From positions 40,419,074-40,483,073 of the forward strand of contig NC_133336.1 of assembly GCF_042186555.1 (NCBI RefSeq): 64,000 nt of DNA. Reading direction: 5' to 3'. The notes beneath the pieces are model-generated. The model saw only the letters and a program-made list of their open reading frames with translations, ran no database searches and was not told where the DNA came from. Position numbers and translations under genes: made by a program. The stretch comes from Aquarana catesbeiana (Eukaryota > Chordata > Amphibia > Anura > Ranidae). The number at the start of each line of letters is the position of its first letter. Positions within the stretch are counted from its first letter, which is position 1. Shown piece by piece: positions 1 to 8,862 of the stretch.

Positions 1-360
1 CAACTGTCCCCGATTTCAAGGTACTGTCCCTGATTTGGACCAATGTCCCTCTGTCCCTCATTCCTCCTCATTTGTCCCTAATATTGATCTGATCTATATA
101 GTTGTATATAAAATACACTTTTTATCTTTCAAAAAGTGTTTCTCAGTGCTAAACCTTTCATCCAATTTCTAAATTGCTGCATTTGTACATTTTAAAAGCC
201 AATATAAAGCAATACTAGTGGTAAAAAAAAAGCATTTGTGGATTTGATTAACCTTATTTTGGGGTTATTTCTCCTTTAGGGGGTGTGGCAGGGGGCGTGT
301 CCTATGCCTACATACATTTGCTAGTAGGTGTCCCTCATTCCCATCTCAAAATGTTGGGAG
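1..360. repeat. Short TIR repeat, copy A (left end cut by window)
   Basis: This segment matches 3994-4371 along almost its whole length, including the run of ACTGTCCCTGATTT-like words at the left and the sequence ending GTTGGGAG at 353-360. In the complete copy the ends are CTCCCAAC and GTTGGGAG, which are reverse complements, so the unit looks like a non-autonomous DNA transposon of about 380 bp. It has no coding capacity. Family placement is not possible by eye. Confidence 0.75.
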
Positions 361-1564
361 GTATGCTACATATGCATACATAGTATGTACTATCTATTTT
401 AAGGCTAACATACACTTCAAAGTAGATATAAATCACAACCTCTAAATTCTCATAGACGCTCTAACATGTTAATGTCATTTAAAAAAAGTAATTTTCAAAG
501 TTTTTAACTCTGTAGCTTTAATTACAATAATACATGTTCCTGTGACAACACTTTTCCCTGTCTAATAACTGTGCTCCTACGTTGTCACCCTGTCACAATA
601 GACTACAAGTGGCCATTTCAACACACAACACACAGACATGATCCACTGTTACTAATGTCAGGAAACCCACCTTGAAAAATGTCATGCAGCCATCGCTGTA
701 GTACATGTAGATGGGAAGTGGCTGCAAAGAGGCTGCAAGTGATTAGAAACTTCAAGATACAACAGAGGATGAAAAAAAAGGTCAAAACAATGATTTTATT
801 ACAATAAATCAGCATCATTTCTGATGATTTAAGACAATGCTTTAGAAAATGAAATTTAATTTAGATGGGGCACACACTTTAACAATAAGTCAGCGAATAC
901 CTGCTATCTACAAAAATGGGTTATTTCACTAACCCACCTCACAACATCCAACAAGGTAGGGAAGAGAAGTTTACACATTAAAGGAATCTGGTCACACGAG
1001 AATTTTGTGGCATGTGACTGATGACCTCTTTCTGGAAATTGGAAACTGAAAACTTGTCTGGCTATCTGTAGTGTCAGTTCTGAGCCCCTTATTTGCAGAA
1101 AGCACGTAGCAAGTGAAGGCTGGACTTGTCCTGGGTTGGTGACTCAAAGAACAAAATCATTAGATCTTCCAGGGAACTAGTATTTTCTGAAGGAGGTCAG
1201 CATTTAGGGAAGAACGGAGTGATTTATGTGAAATTTGCTGGAAAAGAAACACATTTATTCATTTGGAGTATGTGTTTTTTCGGGATGTCTTTCAGGAAGT
1301 TTTGTTTATTTCTTGTAGTTTAGTTTATTTCTAGTTTAGTTTAGTTTATTAAAAAAAAAAAAAACACTTCTATAGGGGCAGCCTAGGCTTTCTCCTAAAA
1401 GTTTTTTCTTCTATATATACCAGGGATTGGAGACACTTATCTGTATCTGGAAATGATCCAATAATATCTATCTTTTCATTTAGTTTATTTCTTGTATTTC
1501 TCTGTGATTTTTGTTACCTTTTTTATCTATTAATTTAGAGTATGTTTTTTTTTTTGGGCTGTCT
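361..1564. other. Low-repeat stretch at left end
   Basis: I see no second copy of this sequence in the window and no TIR structure, apart from short T- and A-rich runs near 1320-1370. It contains one splice-bounded open segment (671-721, annotated separately). Otherwise no gene or RNA is recognisable. It may be intronic or intergenic host DNA. Confidence 0.4.
671..721 (-). CDS. Candidate internal coding exon, unidentified gene (51 nt)
   Basis: On the minus strand a pyrimidine-rich acceptor (CCTCTTTGCAG) precedes 51 nt that are open in one frame (PLPIYMYYSDGCMTFFK, 17 codons, phase 0). These are followed by a consensus-like donor (CAAG then GTGGGT). A longer alternative uses the acceptor just upstream and gives 62 nt. 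The segment lies in low-repeat DNA. I do not recognise the peptide. Short splice-bounded ORFs also arise by chance, so this is only a candidate. It could belong to the same minus-strand chain as 3098-3172, 3349-3370 and 3731-3776, because the phases are compatible. Confidence 0.25.
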
Positions 1565-2454
1565 TTAACCAGTTCAGCCCCGCAAGATTTTACCCCCTTC
1601 CTGACCAGAGCACTTTTTAGCGATTCGGCACTGCATCGCTTTAGCTGACAATTGCCCGGTCCTGCAACGTTGTACCCAAACAAAATTGAAGTTCTTTTTT
1701 TCCCACAAATAGAGCTTTCTTTTGCTGGTATTTGATCACCTCTGCGGTTTTTATTTTTTGCGCTATAAACAAAAAAAGAGCAGTGATTTTGAAAAAAAAA
1801 GCAACATTTTTTACTTTTTGCTATAATAAATATCCCAAAAAATATATATAAAAAAAAATTTTTTCCTCAGATTATGTATTCTTCTGCATATTTTTGGTAA
1901 AAAAAAAAAATCGCAATAAGCGTATATTGATTGGTTTGAGCAAAAGTTATAGCGTCTACAAATAGGAGATCTTTTATGGCATTTTTATTATTATTTTCTA
2001 TTCATTAGTAATGGCAGCGTTCTGCGATTTTTATCGTGACTGCGACATTATGGTGGACACATCGGACACTTTTGACACTCTTTTGGGACCATTGTCATGT
2101 ATACAGTGATCAGTGCTATAAAAATGCACTGATTACTGTGTAAATGACACTGGCAGGGAAGGGGTTAACCACTAGGGGGCGATGAAATGGTTAAGTGTGT
2201 CCTAGGGAGCGATTCTAACTGTGGGGGGGGTGGGCTACCTAGGACATGACAGAGATCACTGCTCCCGATGACAGAGAGCAGTGATCTCTGTCATGACACA
2301 AGGCAGAACCGGGAAATGCCTTGTTTACATTACTCCTGCGGCATGTGCGCGCCCGAAAGGCAGCAAATTTAAAGTGACGCACCTGTACGCCCATTTGCCT
2401 GCCTGTGCCATTCTGCCGACGTATATGTGTGTGTGGCAGTCGGCAAGCAGTTAA
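1565..2454. repeat. TTAA-flanked TIR repeat, family T1, copy 1
   Basis: The repeat begins TTAACCAGTTC and ends GGCAAGCAGTTAA, giving imperfect terminal inverted repeats anchored on TTAA. Its interior shares long word matches with 5439-5790, 8475-8800, 58727-59125 and, inverted, with about 10800-11222; all carry AGAGCTTTCTTTTG followed by a TTTGATCACC-like word. A hairpin lies near 2250-2298 (GACAGAGATCACTGCT and its complement). TTAA targeting suggests a piggyBac- or Kolobok-type non-autonomous element. It has no coding sequence. Confidence 0.7.
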
Positions 2455-2529
2455 GGTAGTTTTGTTTTTTTTTCCTGTAGTGTTCTTGTGATTTTTATTC
2501 CTTTTTGTGTGTATTTTATCAGTGGTAAA

Positions 2530-2963
2530 AATATGCATTTTCATTGTACTAATGACACTGGCTGGGAAGGGGTTAAATATCTAGGGCGATGTGCCTAGCC
2601 AGTGTTTTTGTTTGTACAGTGGGGTGCTTTCACTAGGGGAAGTAATGGATTCTAGTCCCTGCTTTGCAGGAATGCAGAATCCATTCCTTCCCTCTTGTCA
2701 GAACAGAGATCTGCCTTGTTTATATAGGCATAGCTCAGTTCTCTGCATATTGGCAATGACTGGCATGTGCCCGGAGGACATCAAGTGCCCAGCACCTGCA
2801 GATTGGCTTCTGCTGTGAATATTCACATCAGCAGCAGCCTGCCGGCAGCGCATGCACACCCTCTGCAGGCGAAAGTGCAGAATCATGTACATATACATGA
2901 TTCTGCATAGGAGAGCCGCCCTGCAGCAGTAAAACTGCTATGGGGCAGTTGGGAAGTGGTTAA
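2530..2963. repeat. Related TTAA-family fragment
   Basis: This stretch repeats the words ACACTGGC(A/T)GGGAAGGGGTTAA and GGGCGATG found at 2145-2185 and ends GGGAAGTGGTTAA, the inverted end of the T1 family. It also holds a short inverted pair around ATCATGTACATATACATGAT (2881-2902). I read it as the 3' part of a second T1-family element abutting the first. It has no coding potential. Confidence 0.55.
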
Positions 2964-3042
2964 AATACTTTTGATTTCCTCTTTTTATTTAATATTGCCT
3001 CTATTGCCTTGTGTAAAGCTGCCAATCTATATTTTTTTCAGG

Positions 3043-3185
3043 CACTGGGAGAAAGAAATGGAAGAGAATGAGCCTCACAGTGTGGTAATGCCCTTACAAA
3101 GCCCAGTGTGCATAGAGGTGACAGAGAAATCTTCAATGTTACAACATCGTCACTATCTAATGTGTGTGAATCCTGAAAGCGACTG
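3043..3185 (+). CDS. Candidate terminal coding exon on plus strand (alternative reading)
   Basis: A strong acceptor (TATATTTTTTTCAG) ends at about 3042. The frame after it stays open for about 47 codons (beginning HWEKEMEENEPHSVVMPLQS in the readable frame) and stops at TGA 3183-3185. An AATAAA-containing stretch follows near 3790, so a last exon with a roughly 600 nt 3' UTR is conceivable. The same DNA on the minus strand is also open and splice-bounded (3098-3172), so at most one of the two is likely to be real. I do not recognise the peptide. Confidence 0.25.
3098..3172 (-). CDS. Candidate internal coding exon, unidentified gene (75 nt)
   Basis: On the minus strand the acceptor GCTTTCAG is followed by 75 nt, open for 25 codons in phase 0. 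They begin DSHTLDSDDVVTLKI and end in front of a GTAAGG donor. The phase matches the 22-nt candidate exon at 3349-3370, which ends on a codon boundary, and the 51-nt candidate at 671-721. It overlaps an alternative plus-strand reading of the same DNA. The function is unknown. Confidence 0.25.
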
Positions 3186-3348
3186 AACAGAAATGCAGAT
3201 ATTTTATAAGAAAAAAAAAAGTCCCTATAAATGTATTTATTTGTGTAGGCTGGAGTTCTGTTTTCAGGAGTCTACAGAAGAGGGGAAGGTTCTAAATTGA
3301 CATCAGGGCAAATAAGTCTACAATGCAAGCTCTCAGAATAGGACTTAC

Positions 3349-3370
3349 CTTTACATTCTTCCATGCAGTC
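3349..3370 (-). CDS. Candidate 22-nt micro-exon, unidentified gene
   Basis: On the minus strand, CATCTTACAG is followed by 22 nt and then the perfect donor GTAAGT. If joined to 3731-3776, which leaves two nucleotides, the frame continues as ...R-TAWKNVK and ends on a codon boundary. The splice signals are good, but a 22-nt unit carries almost no coding information, so the call rests on phase compatibility alone. Confidence 0.2.
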
Positions 3371-3427
3371 CTGTAAGATGGAAGTTGATATGCAAGTAGG
3401 GACTGAATGAGTATAGTTATTTGCATG

Positions 3428-3451
3428 CCCCCCACCCCCCACCCCCACCCC
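3428..3451 (-). other. G-rich tract with G-quadruplex potential
   Basis: The plus strand is an almost pure run of C blocks separated by single A residues. The minus strand therefore has at least four runs of four or more G with 1-nt loops, which satisfies the usual G-quadruplex pattern. It sits between two candidate exons. No function is implied. Confidence 0.6.
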
Positions 3452-3730
3452 TACTGCCGAAAGGAGTGTTTCTTCTGGGTCCCAGACCCCGAACATTGCG
3501 TGTTGGGATGAGGGCAGTGGATGTGCATGTTCACAGTACTTGAGTAAGTGACATCACTGTCCTCCATGCAAAAGTGTTCAAACCTAGTTATTGGCTGCAA
3601 AGTGTGAGCACTGTAACATTGGGAGGTAACATACTCCCTCATACCCAAATCCCCCACTTCATAAGAGGAACAGATCTTGGGCTCCAATGGAGCAGGAAAG
3701 TGATGAAAGAATGTGGACTTTTGAGTTTAC

Positions 3731-3776
3731 CTTGCTGGAGGAAAGGCATTGATGACAGTGATGGTGCCTTCAGTAT
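3731..3776 (-). CDS. Candidate internal coding exon, unidentified gene (46 nt)
   Basis: On the minus strand, a T-rich tract ending AAACACAG precedes 46 nt open as TEGTITVINAFPPA (two leading and two trailing bases). They are followed by CAAG and the donor GTAAAC. It would be the most upstream member of the possible minus-strand exon chain. The peptide is not recognised and a chance origin cannot be excluded. Confidence 0.25.
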
Positions 3777-3993
3777 CTGTGTTTAACAAAAAATAAATAA
3801 AGCATGTGATCTATGTGCTGAATACAAGGTCTAGAATAAAAAATTAAATTATAACAGGCAGCAGCACACACAGTCTCTGCAAACAGATACCAAAAATAAA
3901 TATATGTGGACCTCTCAGTATAGTGACTTTCAGGTGTCCCCCCTTCCCCTGATACATAGGCAGTAGTGATCTGTGGCCCTCCCTTACCTATTG

Positions 3994-4371
3994 CTCCCAA
4001 CTGTCCCTGATTTTGAGGGACTGTCCCTGATTTTGAGGGACTGTCTCTGATTTGGAGCAATGTCCCTCTTTCTACCTCATTTGTCCCTTATTTTGATCTG
4101 ATCTGTATAGTTGTATAAAAAATGCACTTTTTATCTTTCACAAAGTGTTTCCCAGTGCTAAACCTTTCATCCAATTTCTAAATTGCTGCAATTGTTAAGT
4201 TTAAAAGCCAATATAAAGGATTATTAGTGGTAAAAATAAAGCACTTGTGGATTTTATTAACCTTTTTTTTTTGGTTATGTCCCCTTTAAGGGGCATGGCA
4301 GGAGGCATGTCCTATGACTACATATGGTTTTCTAATAGGTGTCCCTCATTCCCATCTCAAAATGTTGGGAG
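3994..4371. repeat. Short TIR repeat, copy B (complete)
   Basis: This is the complete copy of the repeat at 1-360. Ends are CTCCCAAC (3994) and GTTGGGAG (4364-4371). The copy-A match runs through TTGATCTGATCT, TTTATCTTTCA and the terminal CATTCCCATCTCAAAATG words. It has no coding capacity. Confidence 0.75.
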
Positions 4372-4640
4372 GTATGCCTTACCCCTTAACCCCATATCCC
4401 CCCCCCCCCCAGTTTGGATTCACTCTTCATTGGGATGCTATGGACTATTTTTTTCTGTAAAGGTTGGGAATATAAAGTATTTTCAAACATATTTGTCCAT
4501 TTGATCTGCTGCGTGATTATTGTTTGGATTTTGTCTACCTTTTTCTTGTGTTAACTTCACTGTGTGACACCATGTCGTACAGTTTGTGTTTTTTTGTTTT
4601 TCTATTGCTATTCCTTCAATAAAGCAATCCTGATTGTTTA
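4372..4640 (+). repeat. Possible LINE 3' tail
   Basis: A C-run (4401-4413) is followed by T-rich sequence, then TTCAATAAAGCAATCCTGATTG and an A-rich stretch at about 4617-4650. AATAAA close to an A-rich end resembles the 3' terminus of an L1-type element such as the one at 49667-55170. There is no coding remnant, so the assignment is weak. Confidence 0.3.
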
Positions 4641-4654
4641 AAAATAATTAAATG

Positions 4655-4890
4655 AATAAATATATAAACACAGTGTAATGTGCTAACCATTTACAAAATA
4701 ACCTATCAATATAATTGGGCAAAATTAGTGCAAAAGTGACATGTGCGTAATAAATAAATACACATTTTAACTTTTCACATTTTGATTTATTTATTATGTA
4801 CATGTCACTTTTGTCCTAATTTTGCACAATTATATTGTTAGGTTATTTTGTAAATGGTTGGCACATTACATTGTGTTTATATATCTGTGT
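4655..4890. repeat. Long hairpin MITE
   Basis: Two arms of about 105 nt (roughly 4660-4765 and 4785-4889) are near-perfect inverted repeats around a 20-nt AT-rich centre. For example, GTGCTAACCATTTACAAAAT on the left is answered by ATTTTGTAAATGGTTGGCAC on the right. A foldback MITE is the simplest reading. It has no coding sequence. Confidence 0.75.
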
Positions 4891-4923
4891 TTAACAGTAG
4901 CATAGTGTAGCAGGGAACATTTA

Positions 4924-5213
4924 GGGGTTGATTTACTAAAGGCCAAAAGACTGTGCACTTTGGAAAGTGCAGTTGCACACGGCAAGAGCAGTTGCTCCAG
5001 AGTTTAGTAAATGAGCAGAAGCTCTGCTGACTTCCATCAACCAATCATGTGCAAGCAAAAATGCTGTTTTTTTAATTTTCCTTGCATGTGATTGGGTATT
5101 CTTTGCAAAGTGAAGCTTTACCTCATTTACTAAGCTCTGGAGCAACTGCACTTGCAGAGTGCAATTGCACTTTCCAAGGTGCACAGTCTATTGGCCTTTA
5201 GTAAATCAACCCC
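4924..5213. mobile_element. Harbinger-like MITE with TTA target duplication
   Basis: The terminal inverted repeats GGGGTTGATTTACTAAAGGC and its complement run for more than 40 nt inward and are flanked on both sides by TTA. A 3-bp TWA duplication is the signature of PIF/Harbinger insertions. The element is 290 bp and non-coding. Confidence 0.8.
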
Positions 5214-5250
5214 TTAGTGTTCAGCACTGATCAATGCAACCTCAACGCAA

Positions 5251-5284
5251 GGGCACATGGAAAACAATTGTTTTCCATGTGCCC
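5251..5284. other. Perfect 34-bp palindrome
   Basis: The half-site GGGCACATGGAAAACAA is followed immediately by its exact reverse complement with no spacer. It could extrude as a cruciform. It lies in otherwise unremarkable DNA between a MITE and a T1-family repeat. Confidence 0.9.
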
Positions 5285-5790
5285 TGTTCACACTATGCAG
5301 ATGCATTGGTGTGCGTTGCATAAAAATGCAGCATGTCTGCATTTTTACAAAGCACACAACAACTCATTACCCGGTACAGCAGCAAGTTGCAATGTGCTAT
5401 TGTGAATATAGTTGAATTAAGTGTAATTGTCTGAGATTTTAACCACTTGACCTCTGGAAGGTTTTACTCCCTTTCATGACTAGGCCATTTTTTGCAATTT
5501 TGTTATTCTGCACTGCACTACTTTACCTGCCGATTGTGCAGTCATGCAACACGGTACGCCATTGAAATTTATATATTTTTTCACACAAATAGAGCTTTCT
5601 TTTGGAGATATTTGATCAGCACCAGTTTTTTTTTTTTTTCATATAAATGAAAAAAGGCCGAAAATATTTGAAATAAGAGATTTACTACTTTCTGGTATAA
5701 AAGATATCCAATAAATTCAAATTTCTTCATAAGTGTAGGCCAAAATGTATTCTGCTACACGTCTTTTGGTAAAAAAAATAATCCAATAAG

Positions 5791-8474
5791 TCCAATATAT
5801 ATCAAGAATAATGTACAAGCGAATGTGAGAGATGACATCACTGAGGGAGCTAGAGAGGAGGTGGAATCCTTATGGGTAGAGCTCCAAAGGGATTAAGCTA
5901 AGGGGAAAATAATACTGGGAGTATGCTATAGGCCCCCTAACCTGAAGGAGGAAGTGGAGATGGATCTCCTATCACAAATTGGATTAGCAGCAAGGATGGG
6001 AAGTGTTATCATAATGGGGGATTTTAATTATCCAGACATAGACTGGGCGGAGGGAACCGCGCATTCATTTAAGGCTCGCCAGTTCCTTAATGTCTTGCAG
6101 GACAATTTTATGGGTCAGATGGTAGACGCACCAACTAGAAATAAAACATTACTGGATCTACTGATTACCAACAATACAGACCTGATCACAGATGTGGAAA
6201 TACGGGCAATTTAGGTAACAGCAATCACAGGTCAATTAATTTCAGTATAAATCACACAAATAGGAAACATAAAGGGAATACAAAGACACTGAATTTCAAA
6301 AGAGCCAACTTCCCTAAACTACAAACCTTGCTAAAAGGCATAAATTGGGATAAAGTATTAGGAACAAAGAATAGGGAGGAGAGATGGGTTTGCTTTAAGA
6401 GCATATTGAATAAGGGCATTAGCCAATGTATCCCATTGGGTAATAAATTTAAAAGAGCGAACAAAAATCCTGGATGGCTTAACTCCAATGTAAAAATGCA
6501 TATAAAAGCAAAGGAGAAGGCCTTCAAAAAATACAAGGTTGAGGGATCATCCTCAGCATTCAGACTTTATAAAGAATGCAATAAGAAATGTAAGGGTGCA
6601 ATTAGGACGGCTAAGATAGAACATGAAAGACACATAGCGGAGGAGAGCAAAAAAATCCCAAGAAATTCTTTAAGTATGTAAACAGTAAAAAAGGGAGGAC
6701 AGACCATATTGGCCCCATAAAGAATGCGGAAGGACATCTGGTTACAAAGGATAGGGAGATGGCAAAGGTATTGAATTTATTCTTCTCCTCAGTCTTCACG
6801 AGTGAATCAGGGGGGCTTCAGTAACCAAAACTGCAGTGTTTATCCTCATGACACAACACAGGAAGCACCTCCATGGTTAACAGAGGACGGAATTAAAATT
6901 AGACTTGAGAAACTTAACATTAATAAATCACCGGGACCAGATGGTTTGCATCCGAGGGTACTTAGGGAACTCAGTCAGGTGATTGCCAGACCGTTTTTTA
7001 CAGACAGTCTATTGACTGGAATGGTACCAGCTGATTGGAGAAAAGCCAATGTAGCACCAATATTTAAAAAGGGCCCAAAAAACATCCCTGGGAATTACAG
7101 ACCAGTTAGCCTAACATCAATAGTATGTAAAATCTTGGAGTGGATGATAAGGGACTATATACAAGATTTTAGTAATAAGAATGATATCATTAGCAGTAAT
7201 CAGCATGGATTCATGAAGAATCGTTCTTGCCAAACCAATCTATTAACCTTCTATGAGGAGGTGAGTTGCCATCTAGATAAAGGAAGGCCCGTAGACGTGG
7301 TGTATCTGGATTTTGCAAAAGCATTTGACACAGTTCCCCATAAACGTTTACTGTACAAAATAGGGTCCGTTGGCATGGACCATAGGGTGAGTACATGGAT
7401 TGAAAACTGGCTACAAGGGCGTGTTCAGAGGGTGGTGATAAATGGGGAGTACTCAGAATGGTCAGGGGTGGGTAGTGGGGTTCCCCAGGGTTCTGTGCTG
7501 GGACCAATCCTATTTAATTTGTTTATAAATGATCTGGAGGATGGGATAAACAGTTCAATCTCTGTATTTGCAGGCGATACTAAGCTAAGCAGGGCAATAA
7601 CTTCTCCGCAGGATGTGGAAACCTTGCAAAAAGACCTGAACAAATTAATTGGGTGGGCGACTACATGGCAAATGAGGTTCAATGTAGAAAAATGTAAAAT
7701 AATGCATTTGGGTGGCAAAAATATGAATGCAATCTATACACTGGGGGGAGAACCTCTGGGGGAATCTAGGATGGAAAAGGACCTGGGGGTCCTAGTAGAT
7801 GATAGGCTCAGCAATGGCATGCAATGCCAAGCTGCTGCTAATAAGGCAAACAGAATATTGGCATGTATTAAAAGGGGGATCAAGTCCAGAGATAAAACGA
7901 TAATTCTCCCGCTCTACAAGACTCTGGTCCGGCCGCACCTGGAGTATGCTGTCCAGTTCTGGGCACCAGTCCTCAGGAAGGATGTACTGGAAATGGAGCG
8001 AGTACAAAGAAGGGCAACAAAGCTAATAAGGGGTCTGGAGGATCTTAGTTATGAGGAAAGGTTGCGAGCGTTGAACTTATTCTCTCTGGAGAAGAGACGC
8101 TTGAGAGGGGATATGATTTCAATTTACAAATACTGTACTGGTGACCCCACAATAGGGATAAAACTTTTTCGCAGAAGAGAGTTTAATAAGACTCGGGGCC
8201 ACTCATTACAATTAGAAGAAAAGAGGTTTAACCTTAAACTACGTAGAGGGTTCTTTACTGTAAGAGCGGTAAGGATGTGGAATTCCCTACCACAGGCGGT
8301 GGTCTCAGCGGGGAGCATTGATAGCTTCAAGAAACTATTAGATAATCACCTGAATGACCGCAACATACAGGGATATATAATGTAATACTGACACATAATC
8401 ACACACATAGGTGGGACTTGATGGCCTTGTGTCTTTTTTTAACCTCACCTACTATGTAACTATGTAACTATGTA
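5791..8474 (+). mobile_element. CR1-clade LINE, 5'-truncated
   Basis: This non-LTR retrotransposon is about 2.7 kb and starts inside the endonuclease domain. It ends with a short tandem tail of TATGTAAC units (about 8450-8474), as CR1/L2 elements end in an octamer-like repeat instead of poly(A). Both flanks belong to one interrupted T1 repeat. I see no convincing target-site duplication, which is usual for CR1. Confidence 0.85.
5844..8385 (+). pseudogene. CR1 ORF2 (endonuclease + reverse transcriptase), inactive
   Basis: ORF2 of CR1 makes the nicking endonuclease and reverse transcriptase for target-primed reverse transcription. The C-terminal part of the APE endonuclease is visible (GDFNYPDIDW at about 6020, then PTRNKTLLDLLI). 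The RT follows in the 527-codon open stretch 6802-8385, with NKSPGPDG, FKKGPKNIPGNYRPVSL, YLDFAKAFDTVPH and GVPQGSVLGP. Breaks are an in-frame TAA at 5894-5896, a frameshift near 6210 and another near 6650. The metal-binding box, normally FADD, reads FAGD (7567-7578), so the first catalytic aspartate is lost. The long RT ORF shows that the copy is fairly young. No promoter is expected in a truncated copy. Confidence 0.88.
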
Positions 8475-8862
8475 AGTCTATATTGATTGGTTTGTGTGAA
8501 AGTTATAGCGCCTACAAACTATGGTATATACAGTATATTTGAAAATTGATCAATTCTGATGTACTGACGGCCCATCTCATTTCTTGAGGCCCTTGAAATG
8601 CCAGGACAGTACAAATATCCCTCAAATGACAGACCAAGGTATTTATTAAGAGGCATGACAGGTTTTTTTGAAGTTGTAATTTTTGTCACAATATTTTGGA
8701 AAATTAAGAAATTAAATAAAATGTTTTATTTATTTTCACAATTTTGTTTTTACATGCTCTCACCAGTGCAGTACAGCGTCATTATATAACTGGTATGGTG
8801 GTGATCAGGGATACTGACTGGTGACAGTATTTAAAAAAAAAAAAAAAAAAACAAAGTATTAT

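Larger units (their letters stand above)
5439..8862. repeat. TTAA-family (T1) repeat, split by a CR1 LINE
   Basis: The left part (5439-5790) starts TTAACCACTTGACC and follows copy 1 of the family up to ATCCAATAAG. The same alignment resumes at about 8475 with TATATTGATTGG. In the intact copy at 1900-1935 these two words are adjacent, so the CR1 between them is an insertion. The right part runs to an A-run at 8833-8851, where the next element begins. Confidence 0.7.
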
